Notes: generated by a model not told the origin, from the letters alone. DNA of 64,000 nt from Citrobacter europaeus (GCA_020099315.1 CP083650.1:2604001-2668000), one strand, 5' to 3'. Numbered from the stretch's first letter, positions 35,071 through 44,892 are shown. Program-made: numbers and translations.

Positions 35071-37395
35071 ATGACGCCTTTACGCGTTTTTCGCAAAACA
35101 ACACCTTTGGTTAACGCCATTCGCCTGAGCCTGCTGCCGCTGGCCGGGTTATCGTTATCCGCCTTCGCAGCACAGGTTGATATCGCTCCGGGTTCGCTCG
35201 ACAAAACCCTTAACCAGTATGCCGCGCTCAGCGGAATTACCCTGTCGGTTGACGCCAGCCTGACGCGCGGTAAACAGAGTGACGGTCTTCACGGTGACTA
35301 CGACGTCCAAACTGGTCTGCAACACCTGCTGAGCGGTAGCGGCCTGCAGGTGAAATCGCTGGGCAATAACAGCTGGACGCTCGAGCTTGCGCCAACCCCG
35401 CAAGAAGATGCTCTGACCGTAGTGGGCGACTGGCTGGGAGATGCGCGCGAAAACGACGTATTCGAACATGCTGGCGCGCGTGACGTTATCCGCCGTGAGG
35501 ATTTCGCCAAAACCGGTGCAACAACTATGCGCGAGGTGCTGAACCGCATTCCTGGCGTCACCGCCCCGGAAAACAACGGTACCGGCAGCCACGATCTGGC
35601 AATGAACTTTGGTATTCGCGGTCTGAACCCGCGCCTCGCCAGTCGATCAACCGTACTGATGGACGGTATTCCCGTGCCGTTTGCCCCTTACGGCCAGCCA
35701 CAGCTTTCACTGGCACCCGTCTCGCTCGGAAATATGGACGCCATCGACGTGGTACGCGGCGGTGGAGCAGTGCGTTACGGGCCGCAGAGCGTGGGCGGCG
35801 TGGTGAACTTTGTCACCCGCGCTATTCCGCAAGACTTCGGTATCGAAGCCGGCGTGGAAGGCCAGCTCAGCCCAACGTCCTCACAGAATAATCCAAAAGA
35901 GACACACAACCTGATGATGGGCGGTACGGCAGATAACGGTTTTGGTACCGCCCTGCTATACTCCGGCACTCGCGGCAGCGACTGGCGCGAACACAGCGCG
36001 ACGCGCATCGACGACCTGATGCTGAAAAGCAAATATGCGCCAAACGAAGTGCATACCTTCAACAGCCTGCTGCAATACTACGACGGTGAAGCCGACATGC
36101 CCGGTGGCCTGTCTCGCGCGGATTACAACGCCGATCGCTGGCAATCCACACGCCCTTACGATCGCTTCTGGGGACGCCGCAAGCTGGCAAGCCTCGGCTA
36201 TCAGTTCCAGCCAGACAGCCAGCATAAATTCAATATTCAGGGCTTCTACACCGAAACCCTACGCAGCGGATATCTGGAACAGGGCAAACGCCTCACCCTT
36301 TCACCGCGTAACTACTGGGTACGCGGCATCGAACCTCGCTACAGTCAGAGCTTTATGATGGGCTCTTCCGCGCACGAAGTGGGCGTAGGTTACCGCTATG
36401 TGAGCGAGTCGACCCATGAAATGCGTTACTACACCGCCACCAGCAGCGGACAACTGCCGTCCAACGCCAGCCCTTACGATCGCGACACCCGTTCCGGCAC
36501 CGAAGCGCACGCCTGGTATCTGGATGACAAAATCGACGTCGGCAACTGGACTATCACACCGGGTATGCGCTTTGAACATATCGAGTCATATCAGAACAAC
36601 GCCATCAAAGGCACACATGAGGAAGTGAGCTATAACGCCCCACTTCCGGCGCTAAACGTGCTCTATCACCTGACTGACAGCTGGAATCTTTATGCAAACA
36701 CCGAAGGCTCGTTCGGCACCGTACAGTACAGCCAAATTGGCAAGGCTGTGCAAAGCGGCAATGTGGAACCGGAAAAAGCGCGAACCTGGGAGCTTGGAAC
36801 CCGATACGACGATGGCGCGCTGACAGCGGAAATGGGGCTGTTCCTGATTAACTTTAATAATCAGTACGATTCTAACCAGACCAACGACACCGTTACCGCA
36901 CGCGGTAAAACGCGCCATACCGGGCTGGAAACCCAGGCCCGCTATGACCTCGGCACGCTGACGCCAACGCTCGACGACGTGTCGATCTACGCAAGCTATG
37001 CGTATGTGAATGCCGAGATTCGTGAGAAAGGCGATACCTACGGCAATCAGGTGCCTTTCTCGCCGAAACACAAAGGCACGTTGGGCGTGGACTATAAGCC
37101 GGGCAACTGGACCTTCAACCTGAACAGCGATTTCCAGTCCAGCCAGTTTGCGGATAACGCCAATACCGTTAAAGAGAGCGCCGACGGCAGCACCGGCCGC
37201 ATCCCTGGCTTCATGCTCTGGGGCGCACGCGTAGCCTATGACTTTGGTCCGCAGATGGCAGACCTGAATCTGGCGTTCGGCGTGAAAAATATTTTCGACC
37301 AGGCGTATTTCACCCGCTCTTACGACGACAACAACAAAGGCATCTACACAGGCCAACCGCGCACGCTGTATATGCAGGGGTCGTTGAAGTTCTAA
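35071..37395 (+). CDS. fecA: Ferric dicitrate TonB-dependent receptor and signaller FecA
   Basis: A 774-aa outer-membrane receptor, the E. coli length. The signal peptide ends at about residue 34 (AFAA). Residues 35-110 form the periplasmic signalling (STN) domain that contacts FecR, found only in transducing receptors. A TonB box DALTVVG lies at about 113-119, followed by the plug (TTMREVLNRIPGVTAPENNG...GGGAVRYGPQSVGGVVN) and a 22-strand barrel ending in aromatic Phe (SLKF). It imports ferric citrate and starts the FecIR cascade. A REP-like hairpin separates it from fecB. Confidence 0.97.
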   Translation: MTPLRVFRKTTPLVNAIRLSLLPLAGLSLSAFAAQVDIAPGSLDKTLNQYAALSGITLSVDASLTRGKQSDGLHGDYDVQTGLQHLLSGSGLQVKSLGNNSWTLELAPTPQEDALTVVGDWLGDARENDVFEHAGARDVIRREDFAKTGATTMREVLNRIPGVTAPENNGTGSHDLAMNFGIRGLNPRLASRSTVLMDGIPVPFAPYGQPQLSLAPVSLGNMDAIDVVRGGGAVRYGPQSVGGVVNFVTRAIPQDFGIEAGVEGQLSPTSSQNNPKETHNLMMGGTADNGFGTALLYSGTRGSDWREHSATRIDDLMLKSKYAPNEVHTFNSLLQYYDGEADMPGGLSRADYNADRWQSTRPYDRFWGRRKLASLGYQFQPDSQHKFNIQGFYTETLRSGYLEQGKRLTLSPRNYWVRGIEPRYSQSFMMGSSAHEVGVGYRYVSESTHEMRYYTATSSGQLPSNASPYDRDTRSGTEAHAWYLDDKIDVGNWTITPGMRFEHIESYQNNAIKGTHEEVSYNAPLPALNVLYHLTDSWNLYANTEGSFGTVQYSQIGKAVQSGNVEPEKARTWELGTRYDDGALTAEMGLFLINFNNQYDSNQTNDTVTARGKTRHTGLETQARYDLGTLTPTLDDVSIYASYAYVNAEIREKGDTYGNQVPFSPKHKGTLGVDYKPGNWTFNLNSDFQSSQFADNANTVKESADGSTGRIPGFMLWGARVAYDFGPQMADLNLAFGVKNIFDQAYFTRSYDDNNKGIYTGQPRTLYMQGSLKF

Positions 37396-37405
37396 ATCCC
37401 GTTTG

Positions 37406-37437
37406 CCCGGCCTGAATGCTGTTTTTTACAGGCCGGG
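37406..37437 (+). repeat. REP-like hairpin between fecA and fecB
   Basis: CCCGGCCTG and CAGGCCGGG form a 9-bp stem around a 14-nt loop containing TTTTTT, followed by GTAAGCGCAGCGCCAC, which is REP-like. Such an element can stabilise fecA mRNA and lower expression of the downstream transport genes. Confidence 0.65.
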
Positions 37438-37470
37438 TAAGCGCAGCGCCACAAGACACAGGCAACTTAC

Positions 37471-38370
37471 ATGTTCACACCATTACGCACGCTATTCGCC
37501 GCTCTGCTACTCACCAGTCACGCCTTTGCCGCCACGATTCATGACGAACATGGCACCTTTACGCTTGATAAAACGCCACAGCGGATAGTCGTGCTGGAAC
37601 TGTCGTTCGCGGACGCACTGGCCGCCGTCGATGTCAGTCCGGTCGGCATTGCCGACGATAACGACGCCGCGCGCATTCTTCCAGAGGTTCGCGCCCGTCT
37701 TAACCCCTGGCAATCTGTCGGCACGCGTGCACAGCCAAGTTTAGAAGCTATCAGCGTGCTGAAACCGGATCTGATCATTGCCGACAGCAGCCGCCATGCG
37801 GGTATTTACAGCGCATTACAGCAAATCGCACCGGTGCTGCTGCTTAAGTCTCGCAATGAAACCTACGCTGAAAATCTGCAGTCTGCGGCCATCATCGGTG
37901 AAGTCGTTGGCAAAAAGGCACAGATGCAGTTACGTCTGGAGCGACACAAACAACAGATGTCGGCATGGGCCAGCCAGTTGCCAAAAGGCACGCTGGTGTT
38001 GTTCGGTACCTCTCGGGAGCAGCAGTTCAACCTGCACACGCAGGAGACCTGGACCGGGAGCGTTTTGACCGCTCTGGGGCTGACGGTACCTGCGGCGATG
38101 TCGGGCGCGTCTATGCCGTCCATCGGACTGGAACAGTTGCTGGCGCTCAATCCTGCATGGCTGCTGGTCGCACACTATCGCGAAGAGAGCATCGTTAAAC
38201 GCTGGCAGCAAGACCCGCTATGGCAGATGTTAACCGCGGCGCAAAAACAGCAGACGGCGTCGGTCGACAGTAACGCCTGGGCGCGAATGCGCGGCATTTT
38301 CGCGGCCGAACGCATTGCCAGCGACACGGTAAAAATCTTTCATCACCAGCCTTTATCCGATGTGAAATGA
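37471..38370 (+). CDS. fecB: Ferric citrate periplasmic binding protein FecB
   Basis: A 299-aa class III substrate-binding protein with a signal peptide cut near SHAFA-A (residue 20). It matches E. coli FecB throughout (RIVVLELSFADALAAVD, VGTRAQPSLEAISVLKPDLIIADSSRHAG). It delivers iron or ferric citrate to FecCD. It overlaps fecC by four bases (ATGA), so translation is coupled. Confidence 0.97.
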   Translation: MFTPLRTLFAALLLTSHAFAATIHDEHGTFTLDKTPQRIVVLELSFADALAAVDVSPVGIADDNDAARILPEVRARLNPWQSVGTRAQPSLEAISVLKPDLIIADSSRHAGIYSALQQIAPVLLLKSRNETYAENLQSAAIIGEVVGKKAQMQLRLERHKQQMSAWASQLPKGTLVLFGTSREQQFNLHTQETWTGSVLTALGLTVPAAMSGASMPSIGLEQLLALNPAWLLVAHYREESIVKRWQQDPLWQMLTAAQKQQTASVDSNAWARMRGIFAAERIASDTVKIFHHQPLSDVK

Positions 38371-39362
38371 CAGTTTTCAAACATCCAGCGTTGCAGTGGG
38401 GACTTCCCCTTGTCGCGCTTATCGCAATCTTCTGGCTGAGTCTGTTTTGCTACTCGGCCATTCCTGTTTCTGGCGTTGACGCCATTCGCGCCCTGCTGCC
38501 GGGTCATGTGCCGACGCTTCCACAAGCGCTGGTGCAAAACCTTCGTCTGCCGCGAAGCCTGGTCGCCATTCTGATCGGCGCAAGCCTGGCTCTCGCGGGA
38601 ACGCTGCTGCAGACGCTGACGCATAATGCAATGGCCTCCCCTTCGCTACTCGGCATTAACAGCGGCGCGGCGTTGGCGATGGCACTCACCAGCGCCATCA
38701 GCCCTGTGTCCATAACGGGTTACTCCATCGCCTTTATCGCCGCCTGCGGCGGCGTAAGCTGGCTGCTGGTGATGACCGCAGGCGGTGGATTCCGCCATAC
38801 CCAGGACAGAAACAAACTGATCCTCGCGGGTATCGCGTTCTCGGCTTTTTGTATGGCCCTGACCCGTATCACCCTGCTGCTGACGGAAGATCACGCCTAC
38901 GGCATTTTTTACTGGCTTGCGGGAGGCGTATCCCACGCACGCTGGCAGGAATTCTGGCAGCTTTTCCCGGTGGTGGCGGTTGCAGTACCGGTGGTGTTGC
39001 TGATGGCTAATCAACTGAACCTGCTTAACGTCAGCGACAGCACCGCCCGCACGCTGGGGGTGAATCTGCCGAAGCTACGTTTAATCATCAACATTCTGGT
39101 GCTGCTTCTGGTCGGTACCTGCGTCAGCGTGGCTGGCCCGGTGGCGTTTATCGGCCTGCTGATGCCACATCTGGCTCGCTTCTGGGTGGGATTCGACCAG
39201 CGCAAAGTCCTGCCGATGAGCATGCTTATGGGCGCCACGCTGCTGCTACTGGCCGATGTTCTGGCCCGCGCACTGGCCTTCCCTGGCGAATTACCCGCGG
39301 GAGCCGTGGTGGCTCTGATTGGTGCGCCCTGCTTTGTCTGGCTGGTCAGGAGGCGTGGATGA
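38367..39362 (+). CDS. fecC: Ferric citrate ABC permease FecC
   Basis: A 331-aa inner-membrane permease of the FecCD family with about ten helices, near the 332 aa of E. coli FecC. NLRLPRSLVAILIGASLALAGTLLQTL and GPVAFIGLLMPHLARFWVG are family signatures. It pairs with FecD as a heterodimer. It overlaps fecD by four bases. Confidence 0.96.
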   Translation: MTVFKHPALQWGLPLVALIAIFWLSLFCYSAIPVSGVDAIRALLPGHVPTLPQALVQNLRLPRSLVAILIGASLALAGTLLQTLTHNAMASPSLLGINSGAALAMALTSAISPVSITGYSIAFIAACGGVSWLLVMTAGGGFRHTQDRNKLILAGIAFSAFCMALTRITLLLTEDHAYGIFYWLAGGVSHARWQEFWQLFPVVAVAVPVVLLMANQLNLLNVSDSTARTLGVNLPKLRLIINILVLLLVGTCVSVAGPVAFIGLLMPHLARFWVGFDQRKVLPMSMLMGATLLLLADVLARALAFPGELPAGAVVALIGAPCFVWLVRRRG

Positions 39363-40315
39363 AAATTGCGCTAGTTATTTTCATCGCCCTCGCGCTGGCA
39401 GGATTTTCAGTGCTGTCGCTGCAAATGGGAGTGATCTCCGTTCCCTGGCGCGCCCTGCTGACCGACTGGCAGACCGGGCGCGAGTATCATTACGTGTTAA
39501 CGGCGTACCGCCTGCCGCGACTGCTGCTGGCGCTGTTTGTTGGCGCAGCCCTCGCGGTTGCAGGCGTGCTGGTGCAGGGGATCGTGCGTAACCCCCTGGC
39601 ATCGCCGGATATACTCGGCGTAAACCATGCCGCCAGCCTGGCCTCTGTGGGCGCACTGCTTCTCCTGCCGTCACTCCCGGTGATTGCACTACCGCCGCTG
39701 GCCTTTGCCGGTGGTATGGCGGGCCTGATCCTGTTGAAAATGCTGGCAAACTCCAGCCAACCGATAAAGCTGGCGCTCACAGGGGTCGCGCTTTCTGCCT
39801 GCTGGGCCAGCCTGACGGATTATCTGATGCTCGCGCGCCCGCAGGATGTGAACAGCGCCCTGCTCTGGCTAACCGGCAGTTTATGGGGCCGTGACTGGAG
39901 CTTTGTGAAGATTGCCCTCCCGCTGCTGATGTTGTTTCTGCCGCTGAGCCTGAGTTTTTGCCGCGATCTCGACCTCCTGGCATTGGGCGATGCGCGCGCC
40001 ACCACGCTCGGTGTGTCGGTACCGCGTACCCAGTTCCGGGCTTTGCTACTGGCTGTTGCTATGACGTCAACCGGCGTGGCCGTCTGCGGCCCGATCAGCT
40101 TTATTGGGCTTGTGGTGCCGCATATGGTGCGCAGCATTACCGGCGGACGTCACCGCTGGCTGCTGCCCGTTTCGGCCCTGGCAGGTGCATTGCTGCTGGT
40201 GGTTGCCGATATGCTGGCGCGAATTATTCATCCCCCGCTGGAGCTTCCAGCTGGCGTGCTGACCGCCATTATCGGTGCGCCATGGTTTGTCTGGCTGCTT
40301 GTGAGAATGCGATAA
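39359..40315 (+). CDS. fecD: Ferric citrate ABC permease FecD
   Basis: A 318-aa FecCD-family permease matching E. coli FecD. The RLPRLLLALFVGAALAVAGVLVQGIVRNPLASPDILG and GPISFIGLVVPHMVRSITG motifs are present. It pairs with FecC; the fecE ATG follows its stop directly with no gap. Confidence 0.96.
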   Translation: MKIALVIFIALALAGFSVLSLQMGVISVPWRALLTDWQTGREYHYVLTAYRLPRLLLALFVGAALAVAGVLVQGIVRNPLASPDILGVNHAASLASVGALLLLPSLPVIALPPLAFAGGMAGLILLKMLANSSQPIKLALTGVALSACWASLTDYLMLARPQDVNSALLWLTGSLWGRDWSFVKIALPLLMLFLPLSLSFCRDLDLLALGDARATTLGVSVPRTQFRALLLAVAMTSTGVAVCGPISFIGLVVPHMVRSITGGRHRWLLPVSALAGALLLVVADMLARIIHPPLELPAGVLTAIIGAPWFVWLLVRMR

Positions 40316-41083
40316 ATGACATTACGAACTGAGAATCTGACGGTCTGTTACGGTACAAATAAGGTGCTTGACGGCGTTTCACTCGTACTGCCAGCGGGGA
40401 AGATAACCGCCCTGCTCGGCCCTAACGGTTGCGGGAAATCGACGTTGTTAAACTGTTTTTCACGGCTGTTAATGCCGCAGTCCGGCAGCGTATTTTTCGG
40501 CGATCATCTCATTAACGCGTTTTCATCGCGCCAGCTCGCTCGCAGGCTGGCGTTGCTGCCACAGCACCATTTAACGCCAGAGGGGATCACCGTCCGGGAG
40601 CTGGTTTCGTACGGCCGCAACCCGTGGTTGTCACTCTGGGGGCGGCTTTCCGCTGAAGACAATTCGCGGGTTAATACCGCCATGAGCCAGACCCTAATCC
40701 ATCATCTTGCCGAACGACGGTTAACCGAACTTTCCGGCGGTCAGCGCCAGCGCGCCTTTCTGGCGATGGTCCTGGCCCAGAATACGCCCGTTGTACTCCT
40801 CGATGAGCCAACCACCTATCTCGATATCAATCACCAGGTAGAACTGATGCGGTTGATGGGCGAACTCCGGGCCCAAGGGAAAACGGTGGTCGCAGTGCTG
40901 CATGACCTTAATCAGGCCAGCCGGTACTGCGATCATCTGGTGGTGATGGCGAACGGACATGTTATGGCACAAGGCACACCAGAAGAGGTGATGAACCCTG
41001 GATTGCTAAGAACCGTATTCAGCGTGGATACGGAGATACACCCCGAGCCGGCATCTGGCAGGCCGATGTGTGTTGTGAAGTAG
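40316..41083 (+). CDS. fecE: Ferric citrate ABC ATPase FecE
   Basis: A 255-aa ATPase energising FecCD. Walker A GPNGCGKST lies at 35-43, the signature LSGGQRQRAFLAM near 135, and Walker B VVLLDEPTTYLD near 155. The ATG touches the fecD stop. It ends the seven-gene fec system, which is complete, with no broken member. Confidence 0.97.
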   Translation: MTLRTENLTVCYGTNKVLDGVSLVLPAGKITALLGPNGCGKSTLLNCFSRLLMPQSGSVFFGDHLINAFSSRQLARRLALLPQHHLTPEGITVRELVSYGRNPWLSLWGRLSAEDNSRVNTAMSQTLIHHLAERRLTELSGGQRQRAFLAMVLAQNTPVVLLDEPTTYLDINHQVELMRLMGELRAQGKTVVAVLHDLNQASRYCDHLVVMANGHVMAQGTPEEVMNPGLLRTVFSVDTEIHPEPASGRPMCVVK

Positions 41084-41393
41084 ATGACACTGACCGTAAT
41101 GGTATCAGGGTCTCAACAAGAAGATGACGAAACGGGGGAATAGGTTAATTAATCGTTCAGCTTAATATTAACGGGCGTCGGTTTACTTGATACCGACGTC
41201 AGTTGTGTGCCAGGGGCGGACGTTGCTAATGGCATGATGTATGAACCAATCATCTATACACATATTAATCCATAACGAAAATATTGTTTTCACTAGCCCT
41301 GTAATGGAAGCGTTAATTTTATATTCTAACGCTTCCATTGAGCCTACCACTTTGGCAAAGTAATTCTTACACTTAAAAAGACTTTGGTTTTTT
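41084..41393. other. Gap between fecE and the SDR gene with two inverted repeats
   Basis: About 310 bases with no gene. Two structures are seen: CGTCGGT / ACCGACG (41176-41198, 9-nt loop) and a perfect 13-bp repeat at 41303-41339 (described separately). Neither has a T tract. This is the right end of the fec block. Confidence 0.5.
41303..41339. repeat. Perfect 13-bp inverted repeat
   Basis: AATGGAAGCGTTA and TAACGCTTCCATT flank an 11-nt AT-rich loop between the convergent fecE and SDR genes. It has the size of a terminator stem but no T tract on either strand, so its role is unclear. Confidence 0.6.
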
Positions 41394-42140
41394 CTACTCA
41401 GCTAAATAACCTCCATCGATTGGATAAACGCCTCCGGTACAGAATGCAGAATTGTCTGACAGCAAAAACAATATGAAGTCTGCTATTTCCTGCATTTTTG
41501 CCATCCTTTTCATAGGGTGGCTATTTGCGAAACTACTTACAATATTTTCAGGGAACTCACTCATTCTTGGGGTTTGGACATAGCCCGGAGCGACTGCATT
41601 GATTCGAATGCCTTGACATGCAAACTCTAGCGCTGCGGTTTGAGTTAAACCGATTATACCATGTTTAGCCACGGTGTAAGGTGCTAATCCAGGAATGCCC
41701 ACCAGACCATTTACTGCAGATAAATTAACTATAGATCCACCAAACTTCATCATCTGGGGTATTTCATATTTTAGGCAGTGAAAAACGCCGCTCAATGAGG
41801 TAGCAATAACCTTATCCCAGTTTTCAACTGTCTGCTCTGTTATATTTTTACCATGTTCACCTGTTAAGCCTGCATTATTTACAGCATAATCAAGTCTGCC
41901 GAAATGTTTGATAACCTCATCTATCATTTGCCGTACTTGTTCGGGCTGTGACACATCACATCCGATCCCCATGGCTTGTTGTCCCTGTGAAGATAATTGT
42001 TCCGCTTTTTGTTTAGCCTGTTCTGACGAGCGGGATACAATAACAACTTTTGCACCATGCTTATGTAATTGCTCTGCGACGGCCTCACCTATACCTGTAG
42101 TGCTTCCTGTTATAACGGCAATTTTATTCTGGAAATTCAT
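41394..42140 (-). CDS. Short-chain dehydrogenase/reductase
   Basis: A 248-aa SDR. The ATG at 42138-42140 has AGGGGG 5 bases upstream; a GTG two codons earlier is less likely. The NAD(P) motif TGSTTGIG is near residue 12, NNAG near 90, catalytic Ser in NLSAVNG and YTVAK near 155. GGxYPIDGGYLAE at the end is typical of classical SDRs. Substrate unknown. It lies downstream of a WYL-type regulator in the same direction (71 bases apart), which may control it. Confidence 0.87.
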   Translation of the reverse strand: MNFQNKIAVITGSTTGIGEAVAEQLHKHGAKVVIVSRSSEQAKQKAEQLSSQGQQAMGIGCDVSQPEQVRQMIDEVIKHFGRLDYAVNNAGLTGEHGKNITEQTVENWDKVIATSLSGVFHCLKYEIPQMMKFGGSIVNLSAVNGLVGIPGLAPYTVAKHGIIGLTQTAALEFACQGIRINAVAPGYVQTPRMSEFPENIVSSFANSHPMKRMAKMQEIADFILFLLSDNSAFCTGGVYPIDGGYLAE

Positions 42141-42211
42141 AACCACCCCCTATGAAGTAGAATTGAGTCTTTCATCTGGGATAGTATACAAACCATCTGT
42201 GACAGTTTTTG

Positions 42212-42901
42212 TCAGTACTCTTTCCCCTCGCAGATCCCTTCTTTTATTCTCCATTTTTTCAATAAAATTGTCCTGCTTTCACTATAGTTGGAGTCAAGTT
42301 GCACAATATCTTCAATTTTGTCAGTTCTAAAATGACGAAAATCATTTCTCATCTCGCACCATGCAACCAAAAGCCAGCACGACTCCATGTATACCAATCC
42401 GATGGGCCATATGACTCGTGAAGTGTAAGAATCTTTTTTATCACAATAATTTATTTTGATTTTCTTTCTTTTTTTTATAGCATTGCGAATGTCTTCAAAA
42501 AAAATCTCATTGTTTTCTGAAGGACCGATCAGATAGGATTGACTCTCAATAAGATTTTTCAATTCACTGGGAATGACGGCGTGTATTTTCGCAAGCGCAT
42601 TCTTTGCGGTAATTTTGAAATTATAATCTGTATTATGCGATACCCAATTTAACCCAAGTGTAATAGCATTTATTTCTTCATGAGAAAGATTTAAGGGAGG
42701 CAAATGAAAGTCAGATTTAACGATATAACCAATTCCAGCTCCACCTTCAATGCATACTCCTTGATGCTGCAGCGTTTTTATATCTCTGTAAAGGGAGCGT
42801 ACACTTATTCCCAATCTTTCTGAGAGTGTGGATGCTGTGATCGGATATCTTTGTGCCCTTAATATTTGTAGTAACTCGAGAAGCCTTTCTGTTCTAGTCA
42901 T
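42212..42901 (-). CDS. YafY-type WYL-domain regulator
   Basis: A 229-aa regulator starting MTRTERLLELLQILRAQRYPI at 42901; an upstream in-frame start at 42976 is rejected because the HTH begins at this ATG. The N-terminal helix-turn-helix (ITASTLSERLGISVRSLYRDIKTLQHQGV) is followed by a WYL domain (about 130-215), expected to bind a ligand, possibly nucleic acid or a small molecule. The low GC content and AT-rich codons hint at transfer. Probably controls the downstream SDR gene. Confidence 0.82.
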   Translation of the reverse strand: MTRTERLLELLQILRAQRYPITASTLSERLGISVRSLYRDIKTLQHQGVCIEGGAGIGYIVKSDFHLPPLNLSHEEINAITLGLNWVSHNTDYNFKITAKNALAKIHAVIPSELKNLIESQSYLIGPSENNEIFFEDIRNAIKKRKKIKINYCDKKDSYTSRVIWPIGLVYMESCWLLVAWCEMRNDFRHFRTDKIEDIVQLDSNYSESRTILLKKWRIKEGICEGKEY

Positions 42902-43056
42902 GTTGATAAATCCATTTTGAGGCGATTTTTTAAAGCATCTGTTAGATAAACATATTAGTACAAAGCAAGTGTACATGGCTAAGTTGAACTGCTACCGATG
43001 ATTAATACAGCGCTATGTTCGTAATGCGTACATAAGCGGTGATCATGAGTGTAAAC

Positions 43057-43126
43057 ATCCGCTTTTCGCTAACCGCGGACCTTCAGCTCAGTCAGCGATG
43101 TCCACTGTGTGCCAATAGCAGACCTT
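43057..43126 (+). repeat. Dispersed intergenic repeat, copy B
   Basis: A 70-base block matching copies at 20284 and 48907: ATCCGCTTTTCGCTAACCGC, then GACCTTCAG, GATGTCC, GTGTGCCA and AGCAGACCTT in the same order. Confidence 0.5.
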
Positions 43127-43141
43127 ACCCACTGCAGTAAT

Positions 43142-43837
43142 TTACCCGACTGAGATCCATTCAGTAATGGTTCTCGCCAACGCCTCAGGTTGTTCGAGCG
43201 GGATCATATGACCGCAATCCTTGATGGTTCTCAACGATGCACCAGGTATGGCATCGACCAGTTCCTCCGCCTCCTGCATGGAACGGATGGCGTCATCTTC
43301 ACTGGCAATAACCAGAGTGGGACAACCTATCGTTGCTGAAGGAATACCTTGTCGGGTTAAGGTCGATTGCGTAATGAAGGCTTCAAATCCGAGACAACGT
43401 CCCATTTGCTGGATAGTTGAAATCATATCCCGATCTGATGCGTTTAGGGGGTGCAGTGACCGGGCAATAGCATTGCTGCTCAGCCCCTTAAACGTTGCGG
43501 GTGACAATGACTGCACGCTTTGCCGCTTTGATTCCGCCTCTAATGGCGTATCCTCCCGTAACGAACTGGCAATCAGTACCAGGGACTCCACACGATCCGA
43601 ATAATCTGCAGCAAACTGCCGGGCAATGTACCCTCCCAGTGAAAAACCTATCAACGTAAATTTGTCAGGCAGACAGGTACTCATATGCTGCGCGATATCA
43701 TGGAGGGTTAGTCCTCCGGTTACGGAAGCATGATGAACAATACAGTTTGCCGGCAGGTATGTTTCAAATTCATGCCAGAGCATTTCATTCAGCATATACC
43801 CGGGAATTAAAACGATCGTTCGTGGCATTAGGCTCAT
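43142..43837 (-). CDS. Alpha/beta hydrolase
   Basis: A 231-aa hydrolase of the alpha/beta fold. The oxyanion-hole region is VLIPGYMLNEMLW, the nucleophile elbow GFSLGG (Ser), the acid region LVIASEDDAIR and the catalytic His in DCGHMIPLEQPEAL. Such proteins include esterases and C-C bond hydrolases; substrate cannot be assigned. A second ATG at codon 4 is possible. It lies next to, but not overlapping, the azlD gene (42 bases). Confidence 0.82.
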   Translation of the reverse strand: MSLMPRTIVLIPGYMLNEMLWHEFETYLPANCIVHHASVTGGLTLHDIAQHMSTCLPDKFTLIGFSLGGYIARQFAADYSDRVESLVLIASSLREDTPLEAESKRQSVQSLSPATFKGLSSNAIARSLHPLNASDRDMISTIQQMGRCLGFEAFITQSTLTRQGIPSATIGCPTLVIASEDDAIRSMQEAEELVDAIPGASLRTIKDCGHMIPLEQPEALARTITEWISVG

Positions 43838-43879
43838 AGCACTCGCTTAAATGTATCGAAGGATTAGCTCAGGAACGGT

Positions 43880-44188
43880 TTAAAAATATCTGACCAAGGC
43901 TGAAACGACAATCCCAAGGGTGATAGCTATTAAAGGTCTTTTATAAACCAGCATCACGACGGCCGTGGTCAATAATGCCATCTGAGCGCCTTTGTCGCCT
44001 GTGAGGGCAACGGGGGCTAAAATCGCCACGAGAACGGAGCCTGACATCCCCTGAATAAAGGCTTTTATTCGGTGATTAAAAGGCACAAAGGACATAATCC
44101 AGACACCACCCCATCGGGTAACGAGTGTGACCAACGCCATAATAAAAATAATAATAAGAGGTCCTGTGCCTACCGTCTCAATACTCAT
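43880..44188 (-). CDS. AzlD-family branched-chain amino acid export subunit
   Basis: A 102-aa membrane protein with about four helices and the family motif ALVTLVTRWGGVWIMSFVP, typical of AzlD. It works with AzlC to export branched-chain amino acids. Its ATG overlaps the azlC stop by four bases, so the pair is translationally coupled. Confidence 0.85.
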   Translation of the reverse strand: MSIETVGTGPLIIIFIMALVTLVTRWGGVWIMSFVPFNHRIKAFIQGMSGSVLVAILAPVALTGDKGAQMALLTTAVVMLVYKRPLIAITLGIVVSALVRYF

Positions 44189-44892
44189 TTTTTCTCTCTC
44201 ATGATAATTCCAGTAATACCTCCGGCGAGGGCTCCAGCGATCACATGACTATTTTCTGGTAACCATTTATACGCTATCAGCGAGGCACTGGCCGCTGCGG
44301 CCCAGATAATCAACATCCTCAGGTTTCTTTCCCCTTCGAACACCATAGAAAGGAGAAAACACCCCATGACCATATCAAGACCAACGCTTTTGGGATCCTG
44401 GATAACGCTCCCAAAATACAGTCCTGCCAGGGTCCCTGCTCCCCAAAAAAGCCATAACGCAAGACCGCCACCAAAGAGTAATCCCAACCCCGCGCTTCCC
44501 CTGCTGAATGCCTGTATGGACATGGCCCAGTTAGCATCGGAAACGACCATCATGATCCCGTAGCGTTTAGCGGGTGTTAACGCGCGCAACCACGGGTATA
44601 AAGTGGCCCCCATTAACAGATGCCTGGCATTAATGGCAAAAACGGTGGCGATAAGGGTTAATACAGGAACCTGATCGGTCCAAAGCTCTAAGGTGGCGAA
44701 TTGAGCATAACCGGCAAAAACCAGCAAACTCATCATTGTCGCCGACGTCGGGTCCACTCCTTTCTGCGATGCGGCCAGGCCAAAGGCGGCACCAAAAATA
44801 GCGACAAAGAGTGAAACCGGGATAAGCTGCCGAAAACCATCCCATATCAGCGAATGATTAAGTTGAGACAAATCGGGCTGGTGATGCGTCAT
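44185..44892 (-). CDS. AzlC-family branched-chain amino acid exporter
   Basis: A 235-aa membrane protein of the AzlC/YgaZ family. The ATG at 44890-44892 has AGG upstream; an upstream ATG at 44913 lacks a ribosome site. Motifs GFRQLIPVSLFVAIFGAAFGLAA, FAGYAQFATLELW and NARHLLMGATLYPWL match the family. The valine/leucine/isoleucine export role is inferred from YgaZ/AzlC. A LysR gene diverges from it across about 110 bases and probably controls it. Confidence 0.88.
   Translation of the reverse strand: MTHHQPDLSQLNHSLIWDGFRQLIPVSLFVAIFGAAFGLAASQKGVDPTSATMMSLLVFAGYAQFATLELWTDQVPVLTLIATVFAINARHLLMGATLYPWLRALTPAKRYGIMMVVSDANWAMSIQAFSRGSAGLGLLFGGGLALWLFWGAGTLAGLYFGSVIQDPKSVGLDMVMGCFLLSMVFEGERNLRMLIIWAAAASASLIAYKWLPENSHVIAGALAGGITGIIMREKK

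Noticed and set aside
36652..37356. 234-codon minus-strand open frame inside fecA
   Set aside because: It is a shadow of the fecA reading frame with no family match; GC-rich genes often give such antisense frames.
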